Assembly: GCA_947496695.1 (NCBI GenBank)
Contig: CANMEI010000008.1
Location: 1 to 64,000 of the forward strand
DNA from: an uncultured Cellulophaga sp.
Lineage (GTDB): Bacteria > Bacteroidota > Bacteroidia > Flavobacteriales > Flavobacteriaceae
Length of the DNA: 64,000 nucleotides
Direction: 5' to 3'
The notes beneath the pieces were generated by a model. The model saw nothing but the letters and a program-made list of their open reading frames with translations. It searched no databases and was not told where the DNA came from. Made by a program: the position numbers and the translations under genes. Shown here piece by piece: positions 1 through 8,674 of the stretch; position 1 is the first letter of the stretch; every line of letters starts with the position of its first letter.

Positions 1-8
1 TAAAACCC

Positions 9-38
9 AAAAAAACCACCCATAAAAGGTGGTCTTTT
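9..38 (-). terminator. Intrinsic terminator of the receptor-SagB-ABC-peptide operon
   Basis: A 6-bp stem (ACCACC at 15-20, GGTGGT at 28-33) has a 7-nt loop. On the minus strand it is followed by a run of seven T (complement of 9-15). It lies about 85 bp past the last small gene, so the operon transcript ends inside this window. Confidence 0.8.
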
Positions 39-50
39 TCTAAATAAACG

Positions 51-115
51 CTCTTGTTTAAGAGGATTACTTTTGAGAAAATTCCTAAATAAATTGAATA
101 GCTTTCAATTTATTT
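51..115. repeat. Two hairpins between the small peptide gene and the terminator
   Basis: A perfect 12-bp AT-rich inverted repeat (87-98 and 104-115, 5-nt loop) begins seven bases after the stop of the small ORF. A shorter one (CTCTT 51-55, AAGAG 60-64) follows. Neither has a T-run, so they look like 3' UTR structures that could protect or regulate the end of the mRNA. Function is inference. Confidence 0.5.
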
Positions 116-121
116 TAACTG

Positions 122-253
122 CTAGTAACCATGAAATAAAGGCTTTAGTCGTATAGTATCATTTTTTATAGTAAAAAAATCTCCATTTTCAGGCCAAATT
201 ATACTAGTATTATTTAAATGTTCGGTATGCTCTATAGGGATCTTTGTTGCCAT
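122..253 (-). CDS. 43-residue peptide, candidate substrate of the neighbouring oxidoreductase and exporter
   Basis: An ATG at 253 opens a 43-codon frame that ends with TAG at 122-124. It starts 13 nt after the stop of the ABC exporter gene and is the last gene before the operon terminator. The peptide begins MATKIPIEHTEH, contains IIWPENGDFF in the middle and ends in KPLFHGY. It has no Cys, no signal peptide and no membrane helix. It has five Thr and one Ser and three His. Size, lack of a secretion signal and position beside a SagB-type enzyme and an exporter fit a ribosomally made peptide precursor. I do not recognise a family, and no Gly-Gly cleavage motif is visible. It could instead be a decayed gene end or a non-coding tail. 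The role is inference; that the frame exists and is tightly spaced is seen. Confidence 0.5.
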   Translation of the reverse strand: MATKIPIEHTEHLNNTSIIWPENGDFFTIKNDTIRLKPLFHGY

Positions 254-266
254 AGTTTTATTAGTT

Positions 267-1964
267 TTAAGCGGTACGTTCTAGTTTATTTTCTCTTATT
301 TCCAAAATTTTTCCTTTTTCTAAAACAATAGTTTTATCAACATTTTTTATCAAAGACATCTCATGTGAAATATAAATAACTGTTTTTTTACTAAGGTAAT
401 TTTGAAAGAAATCACTACTCAAAAAGGTCTTTGTATCTTGATCTAAAGAATTGGTAACTTCATCTAGTATAATTATAGAGGCATCTCTATATAAAGCTCT
501 AGCTAATGCTATTTTTTGTCGTTGCCCCCCTGATAACAAAGTACCATTATTCCCTATTTTTAATGCACTATCCTGATTAAAATTGATATTGGTTAATTTT
601 TTAATGTAGGAAATCTTTTCTTTATCAATATTTTTTCCTGGATAACAAATATTGTCATCAACAGACATATTAAAAAGGCTTATATCTTGAGAAACGACAC
701 TAAATAAATTCCGGTAACTCTGTAAATTAATCTGTTTGATATTCTGACGATCTAAATAAATACTACCTTTTGTAGGCTCATATAGCTTTAGTATCAAATT
801 GATCAGAGATGATTTTCCCGAACCATTACTTCCCACAATGGCAACCTTCTCACCTTTTCCGATAGTAAAAGACAAATCTTTTAAAACCATATTCTTTGAA
901 TTTTCATAGTATAAATCTACATTTTTGATAGAAATAGAATCTGTGAAATCTTCTTTAAGAACACCTTGATTACAATAAGCCTCTGGGTCGTTATTAAGGA
1001 CATCTACCAATCTTAATGTAGTTCCTCTTGCTCTCTCTAAATTTGCTAGGAATTTTGCGATCCCTGATATCGAATAAATAATGAAAAGTAAATTTATGAT
1101 TATAGGAACTGTATCTTCAATGACAATCTCACCTGTAGTCAACATATAAGAGGCATACCATACCATAAATAATAATGAAGACATGATCATTAATAATCCT
1201 ACCATATATAATATTGACTCTAATATTTCATTCTTTTTCATTTCGTGAAATACACCATCTATTTTTTTAGAGGCTTTAGCAACTTCCGATTCTTCAGAAG
1301 TAAAAATTTTAATGGTCTGTATTCGATGTAATGATTCCTCAAACTTTGAAGAAAGTTTAAAATTTAAATTTTGTGTTTTTAATGCTATTCTCCTTATTTT
1401 TTTTCCAAACAAGTATGCCACCGAAATGGACAAACCAAAAATAGATAACAGTATAAGTGATAGTTTATAGTTAATACTTAATAAAATTATTGTAGCCACA
1501 AATACTATAAAAATATCGTAAAAAAATTTTGATAAGTTAGAAGAATAAAGGGTTTTGACTGTTTCTACATCGTGAGTTAAAATACTTATGATTCCTCCAA
1601 CACTACTTTTAGTATGATAATCCATTGGTAATTTTAAAAATTTATCAAAAAGATGCTTTTTTAAATTACTAATACCTTCTAATGAAAACCGCATAAAGAA
1701 GTAGTCTTTAGCAAACATTAATAAAAATTGAAAAAGAACCATGCTAAAAACAAAAACAAAAGATGATATTTTTGGATAAACAAGCTTATCTGAGTTGGTC
1801 ATTGAGCCTAACGAGTCTCCAAATGATAATGGAATCATTAGCTGGATTATACCGGATAAAAACAGAAAAATAATACCTAGTACAAAGAATATTTTTTTCT
1901 TCCGAAAAAAGACAAATATATCTTCTATAAAAAATTCCTTTAAAAAAATTATTAGCTTATTCAT
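267..1964 (-). CDS. ABC exporter, fused membrane and ATPase domains
   Basis: A 565-residue half-transporter of the MsbA/peptide-exporter type. About five or six membrane helices occupy residues 25-310 and an ATPase domain 340-560. Visible motifs are Walker A GSNGSGKSS (378-386), signature LSGGQ (477-481), Walker B IIILDE (about 497-502) and the H-loop His534. It would act as a homodimer in the inner membrane. There is no N-terminal C39 peptidase domain, so if it exports a leader peptide substrate it does not cleave it itself. The start lies 4 nt after the SagB stop, which implies translational coupling, and the 43-residue peptide gene follows after 13 nt. The substrate is unknown; a modified peptide or small lipophilic compound is the natural guess from the neighbours. 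Confidence 0.9.
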   Translation of the reverse strand: MNKLIIFLKEFFIEDIFVFFRKKKIFFVLGIIFLFLSGIIQLMIPLSFGDSLGSMTNSDKLVYPKISSFVFVFSMVLFQFLLMFAKDYFFMRFSLEGISNLKKHLFDKFLKLPMDYHTKSSVGGIISILTHDVETVKTLYSSNLSKFFYDIFIVFVATIILLSINYKLSLILLSIFGLSISVAYLFGKKIRRIALKTQNLNFKLSSKFEESLHRIQTIKIFTSEESEVAKASKKIDGVFHEMKKNEILESILYMVGLLMIMSSLLFMVWYASYMLTTGEIVIEDTVPIIINLLFIIYSISGIAKFLANLERARGTTLRLVDVLNNDPEAYCNQGVLKEDFTDSISIKNVDLYYENSKNMVLKDLSFTIGKGEKVAIVGSNGSGKSSLINLILKLYEPTKGSIYLDRQNIKQINLQSYRNLFSVVSQDISLFNMSVDDNICYPGKNIDKEKISYIKKLTNINFNQDSALKIGNNGTLLSGGQRQKIALARALYRDASIIILDEVTNSLDQDTKTFLSSDFFQNYLSKKTVIYISHEMSLIKNVDKTIVLEKGKILEIRENKLERTA

Positions 1965-1968
1965 AAGT

Positions 1969-3030
1969 TTAGTCTTTTATCGATTCCACATAAGAATCCA
2001 ATTTTTGTTGCATGAGGCTATGCATTGATTTCTTTCTTCCTTTACCAAAAGCTGTAAAAAATACCGGTATCTTTTTTACTCCATCAATTTTACAAGCCTC
2101 TTCAATCAAACTCTCAGTCATAGCACCTGTTATCCAAATTTGTAAATCTTCTGAAGTACTCATTAATTGGGAAGTTTGCGCAAAATGTCCTGCTTCTAAA
2201 AAGACTACTTTATAGTTTCTTTCAGTCTTATATTTCCAATTAAGAATTTCCAAATTAGCGGTCATAAAAATTCCAAACGCACAGTCATTTGCGAAAAATT
2301 GACCTGCTAAACACTCTCTTAAATCTTGATAACTAAACGCTTCTCTAACAAGACATAATTTATGTTCTGCAGAATCATACCAATATAATCCTTGAGGTAT
2401 ACCGTCTACATTAAATATTGTAACATAAGGTTCTATAATTTGTAAACAGCCTCCCGAAGGACTAGTCCTTCTATAAAATGGAGCATATTCTCCCTCATCT
2501 TTATGAACATTACCATAAGAAAAATAAAGGATATTACTTAATTGTTGCTGAGTAACTGATTCATCAAAAAATTCTCGAATAGTTTTTCGTTCCTTTAAAG
2601 TGTTCAATAAAGATTCTTCACTTTGAGTTGCAACTGGCAACTGAATTGTCTTTTTGTAATTTACATAAGAATCCCTCTCCGGAAACTTCTCTTTTGCAAC
2701 TCGTTCACAAACTTTTATGTATTCCAAAGCCCATTCACCTTCTGTAGTATTGTTTGATGTTACTGAACGATTTTTAGATAAATTGTGAAAAATATTTGAA
2801 TAATAATGAATATACATTTCTGGCTTATCATTGCCCTCTACTAATACGCCAGCTTGAGTAAGGTCTTTCATTATTTTTGTCGTATCAGAAACTTCTTCCT
2901 CAGCACTACTAAGCTTTATCAGCTGGTTCATGTACTCTTTTCTAATATGATATTCCTTCTTCTCTTTATAATTGACAAGTTTCGCCTTATTATCTTCAAA
3001 TAGAATAAAAAAATTGTGTGAAATGTCCAT
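1969..3030 (-). CDS. SagB/ThcOx-type FMN-dependent oxidoreductase
   Basis: A 353-residue protein. Residues 140-340 carry the nitroreductase fold with SagB-type signatures: RKTIRE (148-153), RRTSPSGG (187-194) and EAGHFAQ (279-285). In known RiPP and natural-product pathways these enzymes oxidise azoline rings or desaturate bonds using FMN. The N-terminal 65 residues resemble the small beta/helical substrate-recognition module seen in ThcOx-like proteins, but this is a weak impression. Distances to the receptor (24 nt) and the exporter (4 nt) make it part of one operon. There is no YcaO cyclase or LanB dehydratase in the window, so the substrate need not be an azoline. The family call is firm; the reaction is not. 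Confidence 0.85.
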   Translation of the reverse strand: MDISHNFFILFEDNKAKLVNYKEKKEYHIRKEYMNQLIKLSSAEEEVSDTTKIMKDLTQAGVLVEGNDKPEMYIHYYSNIFHNLSKNRSVTSNNTTEGEWALEYIKVCERVAKEKFPERDSYVNYKKTIQLPVATQSEESLLNTLKERKTIREFFDESVTQQQLSNILYFSYGNVHKDEGEYAPFYRRTSPSGGCLQIIEPYVTIFNVDGIPQGLYWYDSAEHKLCLVREAFSYQDLRECLAGQFFANDCAFGIFMTANLEILNWKYKTERNYKVVFLEAGHFAQTSQLMSTSEDLQIWITGAMTESLIEEACKIDGVKKIPVFFTAFGKGRKKSMHSLMQQKLDSYVESIKD

Positions 3031-3054
3031 TGTATTTATGTTTTTTGGTTATTA

Positions 3055-5460
3055 TTAGTTTATTGCTCTACTTTTTTCTGATTCATTACCAAAATCTCGT
3101 TTTGATTTATTTATCTTTTTATTTCCAAACTGATAACGCGCCGAAATACGTAAGTATCGAGTACTTCCATTCATAGAAAATTCTTGTGGTGTACTACTTG
3201 TTGAAGTAGTATAGGTTGGATTGTTTTGGTTGAAAATATCTTTAACCGTTGCGGTTAATTGTAAATTATCTTTTACAGACCATTTTATTCCTAAATCAAG
3301 ACCGGATGACCCTGTTGATTCATAGACTTGATATTTTGTTCCTGGGAAGTACCAAAAATTAATTTCCCCATTAAATGTCTTACTTGCGTTTAAAGTAAAT
3401 GTATTCATACTCGAATACCTAAGTCCAAATCCATCAAGAGCTTCTGTCTCTAAATCTGTTCCTGGTAAAAAGGAAACATCATTATAAAAAGCAAAAAGAT
3501 AATTGTAACTCTTCCACCATTTAAATACATCTACATTGTAGCTTTCACTAATGCCATAAGAGGTTCGCCTATAATAGTTACTCCTTGTGTAAAACTGTTC
3601 TCCTGTCGTTGTATTAACCCCTGGAATTTGACCGAATCCATTATCGACTATACTGACAAAAAAACTACTCGTGAATTTGTTTTTTAAAGAATGAGTAAAT
3701 TCTATATTATGGCTAAAAGAAGGCTGTAAAAAAGGATTCCCTTCAGAATAAATATAAGCATTGAAATAATTTCTATACGGGTTTAATTCCCAAAATGCAG
3801 GCCTCGTAATTCGTTTAGAATAACTAAAACTTAAAACATTGGATTCATTGGCCCTATATGAGGTAGTCATGGTTGGAAAAAGCTTTAAGTAAGAATTACT
3901 ATTCTCTTCTTCAAAAGAGCCATCTGACGCCATTGAAATACCATTAGTGTTAGTGTTCTCCATCCTAAGACCAAAAGTGCTTTCCCATTTTTTGTTAAAT
4001 GCCTTTTTTCCTGTGATATAAACAGCTTGTATATCTTCTTTATATTCAAAATTATTGTCTTGATCAGGAACGGTGGTAGCAGTCCCCTCTGGAGCATTTA
4101 AATATGTGGTATTATTTGTTGTTGTTGTAAAACTTAGCTTACCTCCAAAAGACAAGTCTAAAAGTTTGGTTGGAATTTGAAAATCTAATTTAGTAGCAAC
4201 ATTTTCTATTTTTTGCTTACTATCATTATCCGCTAATATTACAACCCCCGTTGATGTACTCTCGTCAATAAAGTTTCTAGATTCAATAGAAGAGTAGTTT
4301 TTATTATTTAAAATAAAATAATCTGCCCCTATAGTCATTTTCTTTCCTAAAGTATCTAAATCGGTTTCATGGTAAATATTAAAAGAATGGTTATAGTTTT
4401 TATTCTCTGTAAAGTTTTTCGAAACGATTAAAGAATCTAGAGTATTATTATAATCAGTAATCTGTGTTAATCCATTATAGTCTACATCAGGGTGCTCAAC
4501 AGTTCCTAGGTATTGAAAACCTATATTTGATTTAGGACTATATTGATAATCTAAGGATAGATTCCCATTTAGGTTTTTAGAAATATTCTCTCTGGTAATA
4601 TCATTATCCCATATATTCTCATCGTAAAATATAATCGCCATTTCTTCTACCTGCTTGCTTCCATCTACATAATTTAAATTTGCTGAGAAACTCAATTTAT
4701 CATCATTATATATTGTACTCGCTCCTAAAGAATATAATGAGTATACTCCTTGTCGATAAGATCCATTAATAGTCGTATTCCATAAGCCTGCTAATCCTTT
4801 TTTGTAAATAATATTTATTAAACCATTACTTCCCTCAGCATCAAAATTTGAAGGAGGCGAATCTATTACTTCTATTTTGGCTATATTCTCTGCCTGAATA
4901 GAATTTAAAAAAGTAACCAAGGCTTCTCCTCTAAGTTTAACGGGATTTCCATTTATTAAAACAGAGACATCACCCTTCCCAATAATGCTTATTCCTTGAT
5001 CCGTAATATTAATACTAGGAGTAACTTTTAATATATCAACAATATTACCGCCTGTGGCCATGACACTATTTTCAACATTAAAAGTCAATCTATCAGCACT
5101 TTGTTGAATAACTGGTTTTTTTCCACGTATTACAACTTCATCTAACTGATCTACAATACCGATTAATACAATGTTTTCCAGTATAAGACTCTCTGTCAAT
5201 TCTATAACCTTAGAATAAGGCTCATAACCTATAAAACTTACTTCAATTCGATATTTTCCTATTGGAGATTGTAAGGCGTACTTCCCATTTTCATCACTAA
5301 TACCTCCTGTAACAATTGTGCCTGAATCAATTTCTTTAATCGTAAAATTAGAAAATGCAATAGGGGCATTATTTTCATCACTGATTTGACCTGACACACT
5401 AATTTGTGCTTGACTTGAAAAAGAAATTAAAAGTGCTACTACTAGAATAAAATATTTCAT
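3055..5460 (-). CDS. Outer-membrane beta-barrel receptor with carboxypeptidase-like N-domain
   Basis: The ATG at 5460 gives 801 residues starting with a clear signal peptide (MKYFILVVALLISFSSQAQ). An earlier TTG at 5478 is rejected because it falls on the predicted -7 box. Order: carboxypeptidase-regulatory-like domain (about 20-95), plug domain with VIRGKKP and VLINGNPVKLRG (about 105-215), then a 22-strand-type barrel to the end. This belongs to the family of TonB-dependent-receptor-like barrels (OMP_b-brl_3) common in Bacteroidota. It is the first gene of the operon with the SagB-like enzyme, the ABC exporter and the 43-residue peptide, so it may move the product, or its precursor, across the outer membrane. 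No SusD partner is next to it. Confidence 0.85.
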   Translation of the reverse strand: MKYFILVVALLISFSSQAQISVSGQISDENNAPIAFSNFTIKEIDSGTIVTGGISDENGKYALQSPIGKYRIEVSFIGYEPYSKVIELTESLILENIVLIGIVDQLDEVVIRGKKPVIQQSADRLTFNVENSVMATGGNIVDILKVTPSINITDQGISIIGKGDVSVLINGNPVKLRGEALVTFLNSIQAENIAKIEVIDSPPSNFDAEGSNGLINIIYKKGLAGLWNTTINGSYRQGVYSLYSLGASTIYNDDKLSFSANLNYVDGSKQVEEMAIIFYDENIWDNDITRENISKNLNGNLSLDYQYSPKSNIGFQYLGTVEHPDVDYNGLTQITDYNNTLDSLIVSKNFTENKNYNHSFNIYHETDLDTLGKKMTIGADYFILNNKNYSSIESRNFIDESTSTGVVILADNDSKQKIENVATKLDFQIPTKLLDLSFGGKLSFTTTTNNTTYLNAPEGTATTVPDQDNNFEYKEDIQAVYITGKKAFNKKWESTFGLRMENTNTNGISMASDGSFEEENSNSYLKLFPTMTTSYRANESNVLSFSYSKRITRPAFWELNPYRNYFNAYIYSEGNPFLQPSFSHNIEFTHSLKNKFTSSFFVSIVDNGFGQIPGVNTTTGEQFYTRSNYYRRTSYGISESYNVDVFKWWKSYNYLFAFYNDVSFLPGTDLETEALDGFGLRYSSMNTFTLNASKTFNGEINFWYFPGTKYQVYESTGSSGLDLGIKWSVKDNLQLTATVKDIFNQNNPTYTTSTSSTPQEFSMNGSTRYLRISARYQFGNKKINKSKRDFGNESEKSRAIN

Positions 5461-5475
5461 ATTATTAATTTTATT

Positions 5476-5483
5476 CAAAGTTA
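5476..5483 (-). promoter_or_regulatory. -7 box (TAACTTTG) of the receptor operon
   Basis: On the minus strand TAACTTTG matches the Bacteroidota -7 consensus TAnnTTTG exactly. The predicted transcript start near 5472 leaves a leader of about 12 nt before the ATG at 5460, which supports that start codon. Confidence 0.6.
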
Positions 5484-5515
5484 AGTACTGTATAACTGCT
5501 GGTTATGTAAATAAA

Positions 5516-5547
5516 CCACGCATACACTTCGGTTAAACCGCATCTTT
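5516..5547. promoter_or_regulatory. Operator copy 1: dyad CGGTTAAACCG upstream of the receptor operon
   Basis: An 11-bp palindrome at 5530-5540 sits inside a longer stretch that matches 8675-8706. Shared positions include CCAC, then 14 bp on CGG, followed by AAACCGCA and TTTAA. The palindrome centre lies about 55 bp upstream of the centre of the -7 box, near -63 relative to the likely start, as expected of a class-I activator site. The neighbouring LuxR-type regulator is the obvious candidate to bind it (inference). Confidence 0.6.
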
Positions 5548-5650
5548 AAATAAAATTTAGAAAAATACCTCTATGAAGAAAAAAGAACCAACACTGTAAA
5601 AGGAAAGAAAGGACTGGGACTATTCGAATTTGATTATTAATTAGTAGTAT

Positions 5651-5683
5651 AAAAAAACCATTTCTAATAGAAATGGTTTTTTT
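5651..5683 (-). terminator. Terminator after the response regulator gene (bidirectional)
   Basis: A 15-bp perfect stem (5651-5665 with 5669-5683) has a 3-nt loop and T-runs on both strands. It starts 3 nt beyond the stop of the minus-strand regulator. It would also stop any short plus-strand transcript from 5550-5650. Confidence 0.9.
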
Positions 5684-5686
5684 GTG

Positions 5687-6352
5687 TTATATATAGCCAC
5701 ATTCTCTGGCTCTTTCTAAGAGTTCCTTATTTCCACTCTCAAATACATCAAATATTTCTTTCAGTTTTTTCTTCCTATTTTCTACTGCTCTAAGAGATAA
5801 ATGAACGTGATCTGTAATATCCTTTGTCTTTGTGCCTATTGATAATTGAAATAAAATGATTCGATCAACCTCATCTAAAGTGTATTTTAGTTTCATCTCA
5901 GAACGCAATAGCTTTGAAATTTTAGGACCATAATAAGGAGGGTTGTCAATAACACTTTCTAAACAACGAATAAGGTTTTTTGAGGTTGTTTCTCCTTTTA
6001 AAAGAAAACCGTCTGGCTCCACATTATTAAAAATATTTTGTAACCTAAATGAATTTTCAAGAGTTGTTAAAACCACAATTTTAATAGATGGAAATGCTTT
6101 TTTTATTTTTATTCCTAAATCTTCTCCTGATAAGATTTTAGCATCATTTTTTGGAGTAAAATTGATATCCAAAAAAACAATGTCAAAATTGGAGGTGCTT
6201 ACCATCTCCCAAGCATCATCACAGTTATCTATAGTATGAAAATTTGTAAATACGTTTTCTAATTCAAGTCCTGATAATACATTTTTATAACCTTCCAAAA
6301 TCATATAATGATCATCTACCATCAAAATATTTATTAGTTTTTTATTTTCCAT
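5687..6352 (-). CDS. LuxR/NarL-type response regulator
   Basis: The ATG at 6352 gives 221 residues starting MENKKLINILMVDDHY. An upstream start at 6373 would only add seven residues. The receiver domain (1-130) has the acidic pair VDD (12-14), probable phospho-acceptor Asp62 in FLDINF and a Lys in LLKGE. A LuxR-type helix-turn-helix covers about 155-215 (TKDITDHVHLSLRAVENRKK). It overlaps the end of the kinase gene by 11 nt, so the two are cotranslated. The same dyad lies in front of its own operon and of the receptor/SagB/ABC operon, which suggests it controls both. That link is inference. Confidence 0.9.
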   Translation of the reverse strand: MENKKLINILMVDDHYMILEGYKNVLSGLELENVFTNFHTIDNCDDAWEMVSTSNFDIVFLDINFTPKNDAKILSGEDLGIKIKKAFPSIKIVVLTTLENSFRLQNIFNNVEPDGFLLKGETTSKNLIRCLESVIDNPPYYGPKISKLLRSEMKLKYTLDEVDRIILFQLSIGTKTKDITDHVHLSLRAVENRKKKLKEIFDVFESGNKELLERARECGYI

Positions 6353-8375
6353 TACCACTATTTTTAATTTCAATTCTTATCATTGTTCCTGAAATTCCTG
6401 ATTCTCTTGATAGAATTTTAAAATATGCATTAATCTCTTTTGCACGTGTTTCAATATTATTCAAACCGATACCTTCTAATCCTTTTTGAACTATAAACCC
6501 AACACCATCATCTTCAATTTTGAATGTTGTAAATTTATCATTTTTTGAAATTGTTATTTTTACAGTGCTCGCTAAAGCATGCTTACTGATATTCATTAGA
6601 GCTTCTTGAACAATACGATATAAATTAACTTTTACTATATCATCAATTTCATTCCAATTTATTTGTTTTTCTATAAATAAATGATATTTTATATTTTCAT
6701 TTATCCCTTTTTGCATAGTAACTAAATCTGTCAATACAGATTCAAAATTGGCCTTATCTTCATTCTTTTTGATTAATTTATGAGAAAGTATTCTAATATC
6801 TTCCGAAATTAGTTGTATTTCATCAATATACTTCTGCCTTTTAATTATTGCATCTTTTGTCTGTTTTTCATTTAAACTATCTAAACTTAACCTGACTCCA
6901 AAAATTCTTCCTAATATTCCATCATGAAGCTCTCTAGATATTCTAAATTTTTCCTGTTCAGCGCCTTCTAAAAATTTTTCTTGTACTGAAATAGTCAAAT
7001 CATGAATCTCTTGTTTATTAACATTCTGCGCATGAATTAATTCTAACCTTTTATTTTTCGCCTTTTGACGAAAATTAAAATAACTTAATGCTATTATAAA
7101 AAATAATACAATTGAAAGTGATATCGTAATGACAATTTTATCCCCTAAATCTTTCGCAACACTAATATAGTTATCAGTCTCTAAACGTATTTTAGTAAAC
7201 TTTTCTCTAATACGTAATTGGCTTTTATTCATAGAGTCATTAACGAAAATGTACTTTTTTAAATAATCTACTTTATTATTTGGGCTTATTTCTGATAAAA
7301 TTAAAACTGACTTTAAATAATCTCTAGTGTTTCCTGTTTGTTTTGCTAGTTCTTTTGCCTCTTCTAAAAACTCTTTAGCTAATAAAGTATCCTTTTGCAT
7401 TTGATAAAACTCTCCAAGATGTATCTTACTAATAGTTATACCGTCTTTAATGTTATTTTTCTCTCGTATAGCTAATGCCTTTCTCATCCCTGACAAAATT
7501 AATTCCGAATCATTATTTCCATAATACAACTCTGAAATTGCCATATTATCAATTAACATAGCGTAAATTTTGGGAGATTTTTTTTCTAAATTTGGACTGT
7601 AACCAATAGCTTTTTTATATTTTTCAATGGCATGATTATAATCTTTCTTATTGAAATAAATCACTCCCAAATTATTCATTGTAGAGGCATACTGAGTATC
7701 GGAAAAATTTGAATTAATATAATCCAATGCTATCTTATGATTTTTAATAGCTTCATCATATTCTCCTAATTCACAATAAACAATTCCTAAATTATTATAC
7801 GAACTATAAAGTTTATCTTTTTTTCCAAGTTTTTTAAATATCTCAATTGCTTTAACCGTAGATATTTCACTTCCTGTATAATTTCCAATATTACTCTCTA
7901 CATTGGCCATCTGTAATAGCAACCTTGCAGAGTTATACGATTCATCTTTTAATTCATAAATTTTTTGAGCACTTGAATAATAGACATAAGCACTATCTTC
8001 TATACGCTTTTTATGATAATATTCAGCTAAATCCCAATAACCTCCTGCTAATTTTAAACTATCACTTCTCTCTTTTGCTAATTTTTCAGAAAGTGAATTC
8101 ACTTTTTTAAAATCTTCATCTGGAAAATATTTTAAATATTTATAAGACAAGTACAACATATTCTTGCTTTTTATACTATCATTATCCAAATGAAGACTTT
8201 TTTTGTAAAATTCTTTTAAAGTTTGTCTTTTTCCAATAAGAGTGCTAACCGAATCGTTAAGCTTAGCATCAATTAGATCTATTTCGCTAATAGTAGAATT
8301 GTGATCGCTACAGAATATAAAAAGAAAAGAAAAAAAGAAAAAAAGAAAAAATTTAATCTTCCCCTCTACTTTCAT
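6342..8375 (-). CDS. TPR-containing sensor histidine kinase
   Basis: The start at 8375 (MKVEGKIKFFLFFFFSFLF) gives 677 residues. It is preferred over an upstream in-frame start because it begins directly with a signal sequence ending in a possible lipobox (FIFC). Tetratricopeptide repeats fill about 60-370. One membrane helix (about 410-430) and a short coiled coil lead to a HisKA_3 domain with SRELHDG (His484) and a HATPase_c domain (N box about 585-598, GVGF and GLNNI boxes). The TPR part would be periplasmic and sense a protein or peptide. It overlaps the lipoprotein gene upstream by 23 nt and the regulator downstream by 11 nt. An AAGGAGG sequence directly abuts the ATG, unusually close for a ribosome-binding site. 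Confidence 0.85.
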   Translation of the reverse strand: MKVEGKIKFFLFFFFSFLFIFCSDHNSTISEIDLIDAKLNDSVSTLIGKRQTLKEFYKKSLHLDNDSIKSKNMLYLSYKYLKYFPDEDFKKVNSLSEKLAKERSDSLKLAGGYWDLAEYYHKKRIEDSAYVYYSSAQKIYELKDESYNSARLLLQMANVESNIGNYTGSEISTVKAIEIFKKLGKKDKLYSSYNNLGIVYCELGEYDEAIKNHKIALDYINSNFSDTQYASTMNNLGVIYFNKKDYNHAIEKYKKAIGYSPNLEKKSPKIYAMLIDNMAISELYYGNNDSELILSGMRKALAIREKNNIKDGITISKIHLGEFYQMQKDTLLAKEFLEEAKELAKQTGNTRDYLKSVLILSEISPNNKVDYLKKYIFVNDSMNKSQLRIREKFTKIRLETDNYISVAKDLGDKIVITISLSIVLFFIIALSYFNFRQKAKNKRLELIHAQNVNKQEIHDLTISVQEKFLEGAEQEKFRISRELHDGILGRIFGVRLSLDSLNEKQTKDAIIKRQKYIDEIQLISEDIRILSHKLIKKNEDKANFESVLTDLVTMQKGINENIKYHLFIEKQINWNEIDDIVKVNLYRIVQEALMNISKHALASTVKITISKNDKFTTFKIEDDGVGFIVQKGLEGIGLNNIETRAKEINAYFKILSRESGISGTMIRIEIKNSGNGK

Positions 8376-8592
8376 CCTCCTTATTTTGATCTCCTGTATC
8401 AGCGGTACTTTCGTTAGCCGTTTCTTCAACTTTTTCAATAGCATTAATTATAACATTTTTAGGGGTTAATTCCTCGTCTAATGAAAGTATTAGTTGAAGT
8501 TCATTTTCTGGAGAATTTACAATATCATCTTTTACACATGAGCTTGAAAGAATTAAAAGTACTAATACTGCGTAAATTTTAAAATTTTTCAT
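8353..8592 (-). CDS. Small lipoprotein heading the two-component operon
   Basis: A 79-residue protein with a signal peptide and lipobox SSSC (Cys19), followed by an acidic, Asp/Glu-rich tail of no known domain. It is the first gene of the operon with the TPR kinase and the regulator and overlaps the kinase by 23 nt. A secreted or outer-leaflet lipoprotein cotranslated with a periplasmic TPR sensor could be a ligand or accessory subunit of that sensor. This role is inference; I know no characterised homologue. Confidence 0.8.
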   Translation of the reverse strand: MKNFKIYAVLVLLILSSSCVKDDIVNSPENELQLILSLDEELTPKNVIINAIEKVEETANESTADTGDQNKEDESRGED

Positions 8593-8635
8593 AATTTTTA
8601 TTTTTAGTTAATTTATTTAGGTTTATTTCTTGAAG

Positions 8636-8643
8636 TAAAATTA
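8636..8643 (-). promoter_or_regulatory. -7-like box (TAATTTTA) of the lipoprotein-kinase-regulator operon
   Basis: It matches TAnnTTTG at seven of eight positions on the minus strand. It is chosen because it lies 54-55 bp from the centre of the dyad at 8685-8703, the same spacing as in front of the receptor operon. The leader to the ATG at 8592 would be about 40 nt. Confidence 0.4.
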
Positions 8644-8674
8644 TTCAGTTATCTATCCATAAATGAACGAGATG

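Noticed and set aside
5458-5478. TTG start of the receptor 18 bp upstream
   Set aside because: It overlaps the -7 box TAACTTTG and adds residues in front of a clean signal peptide.
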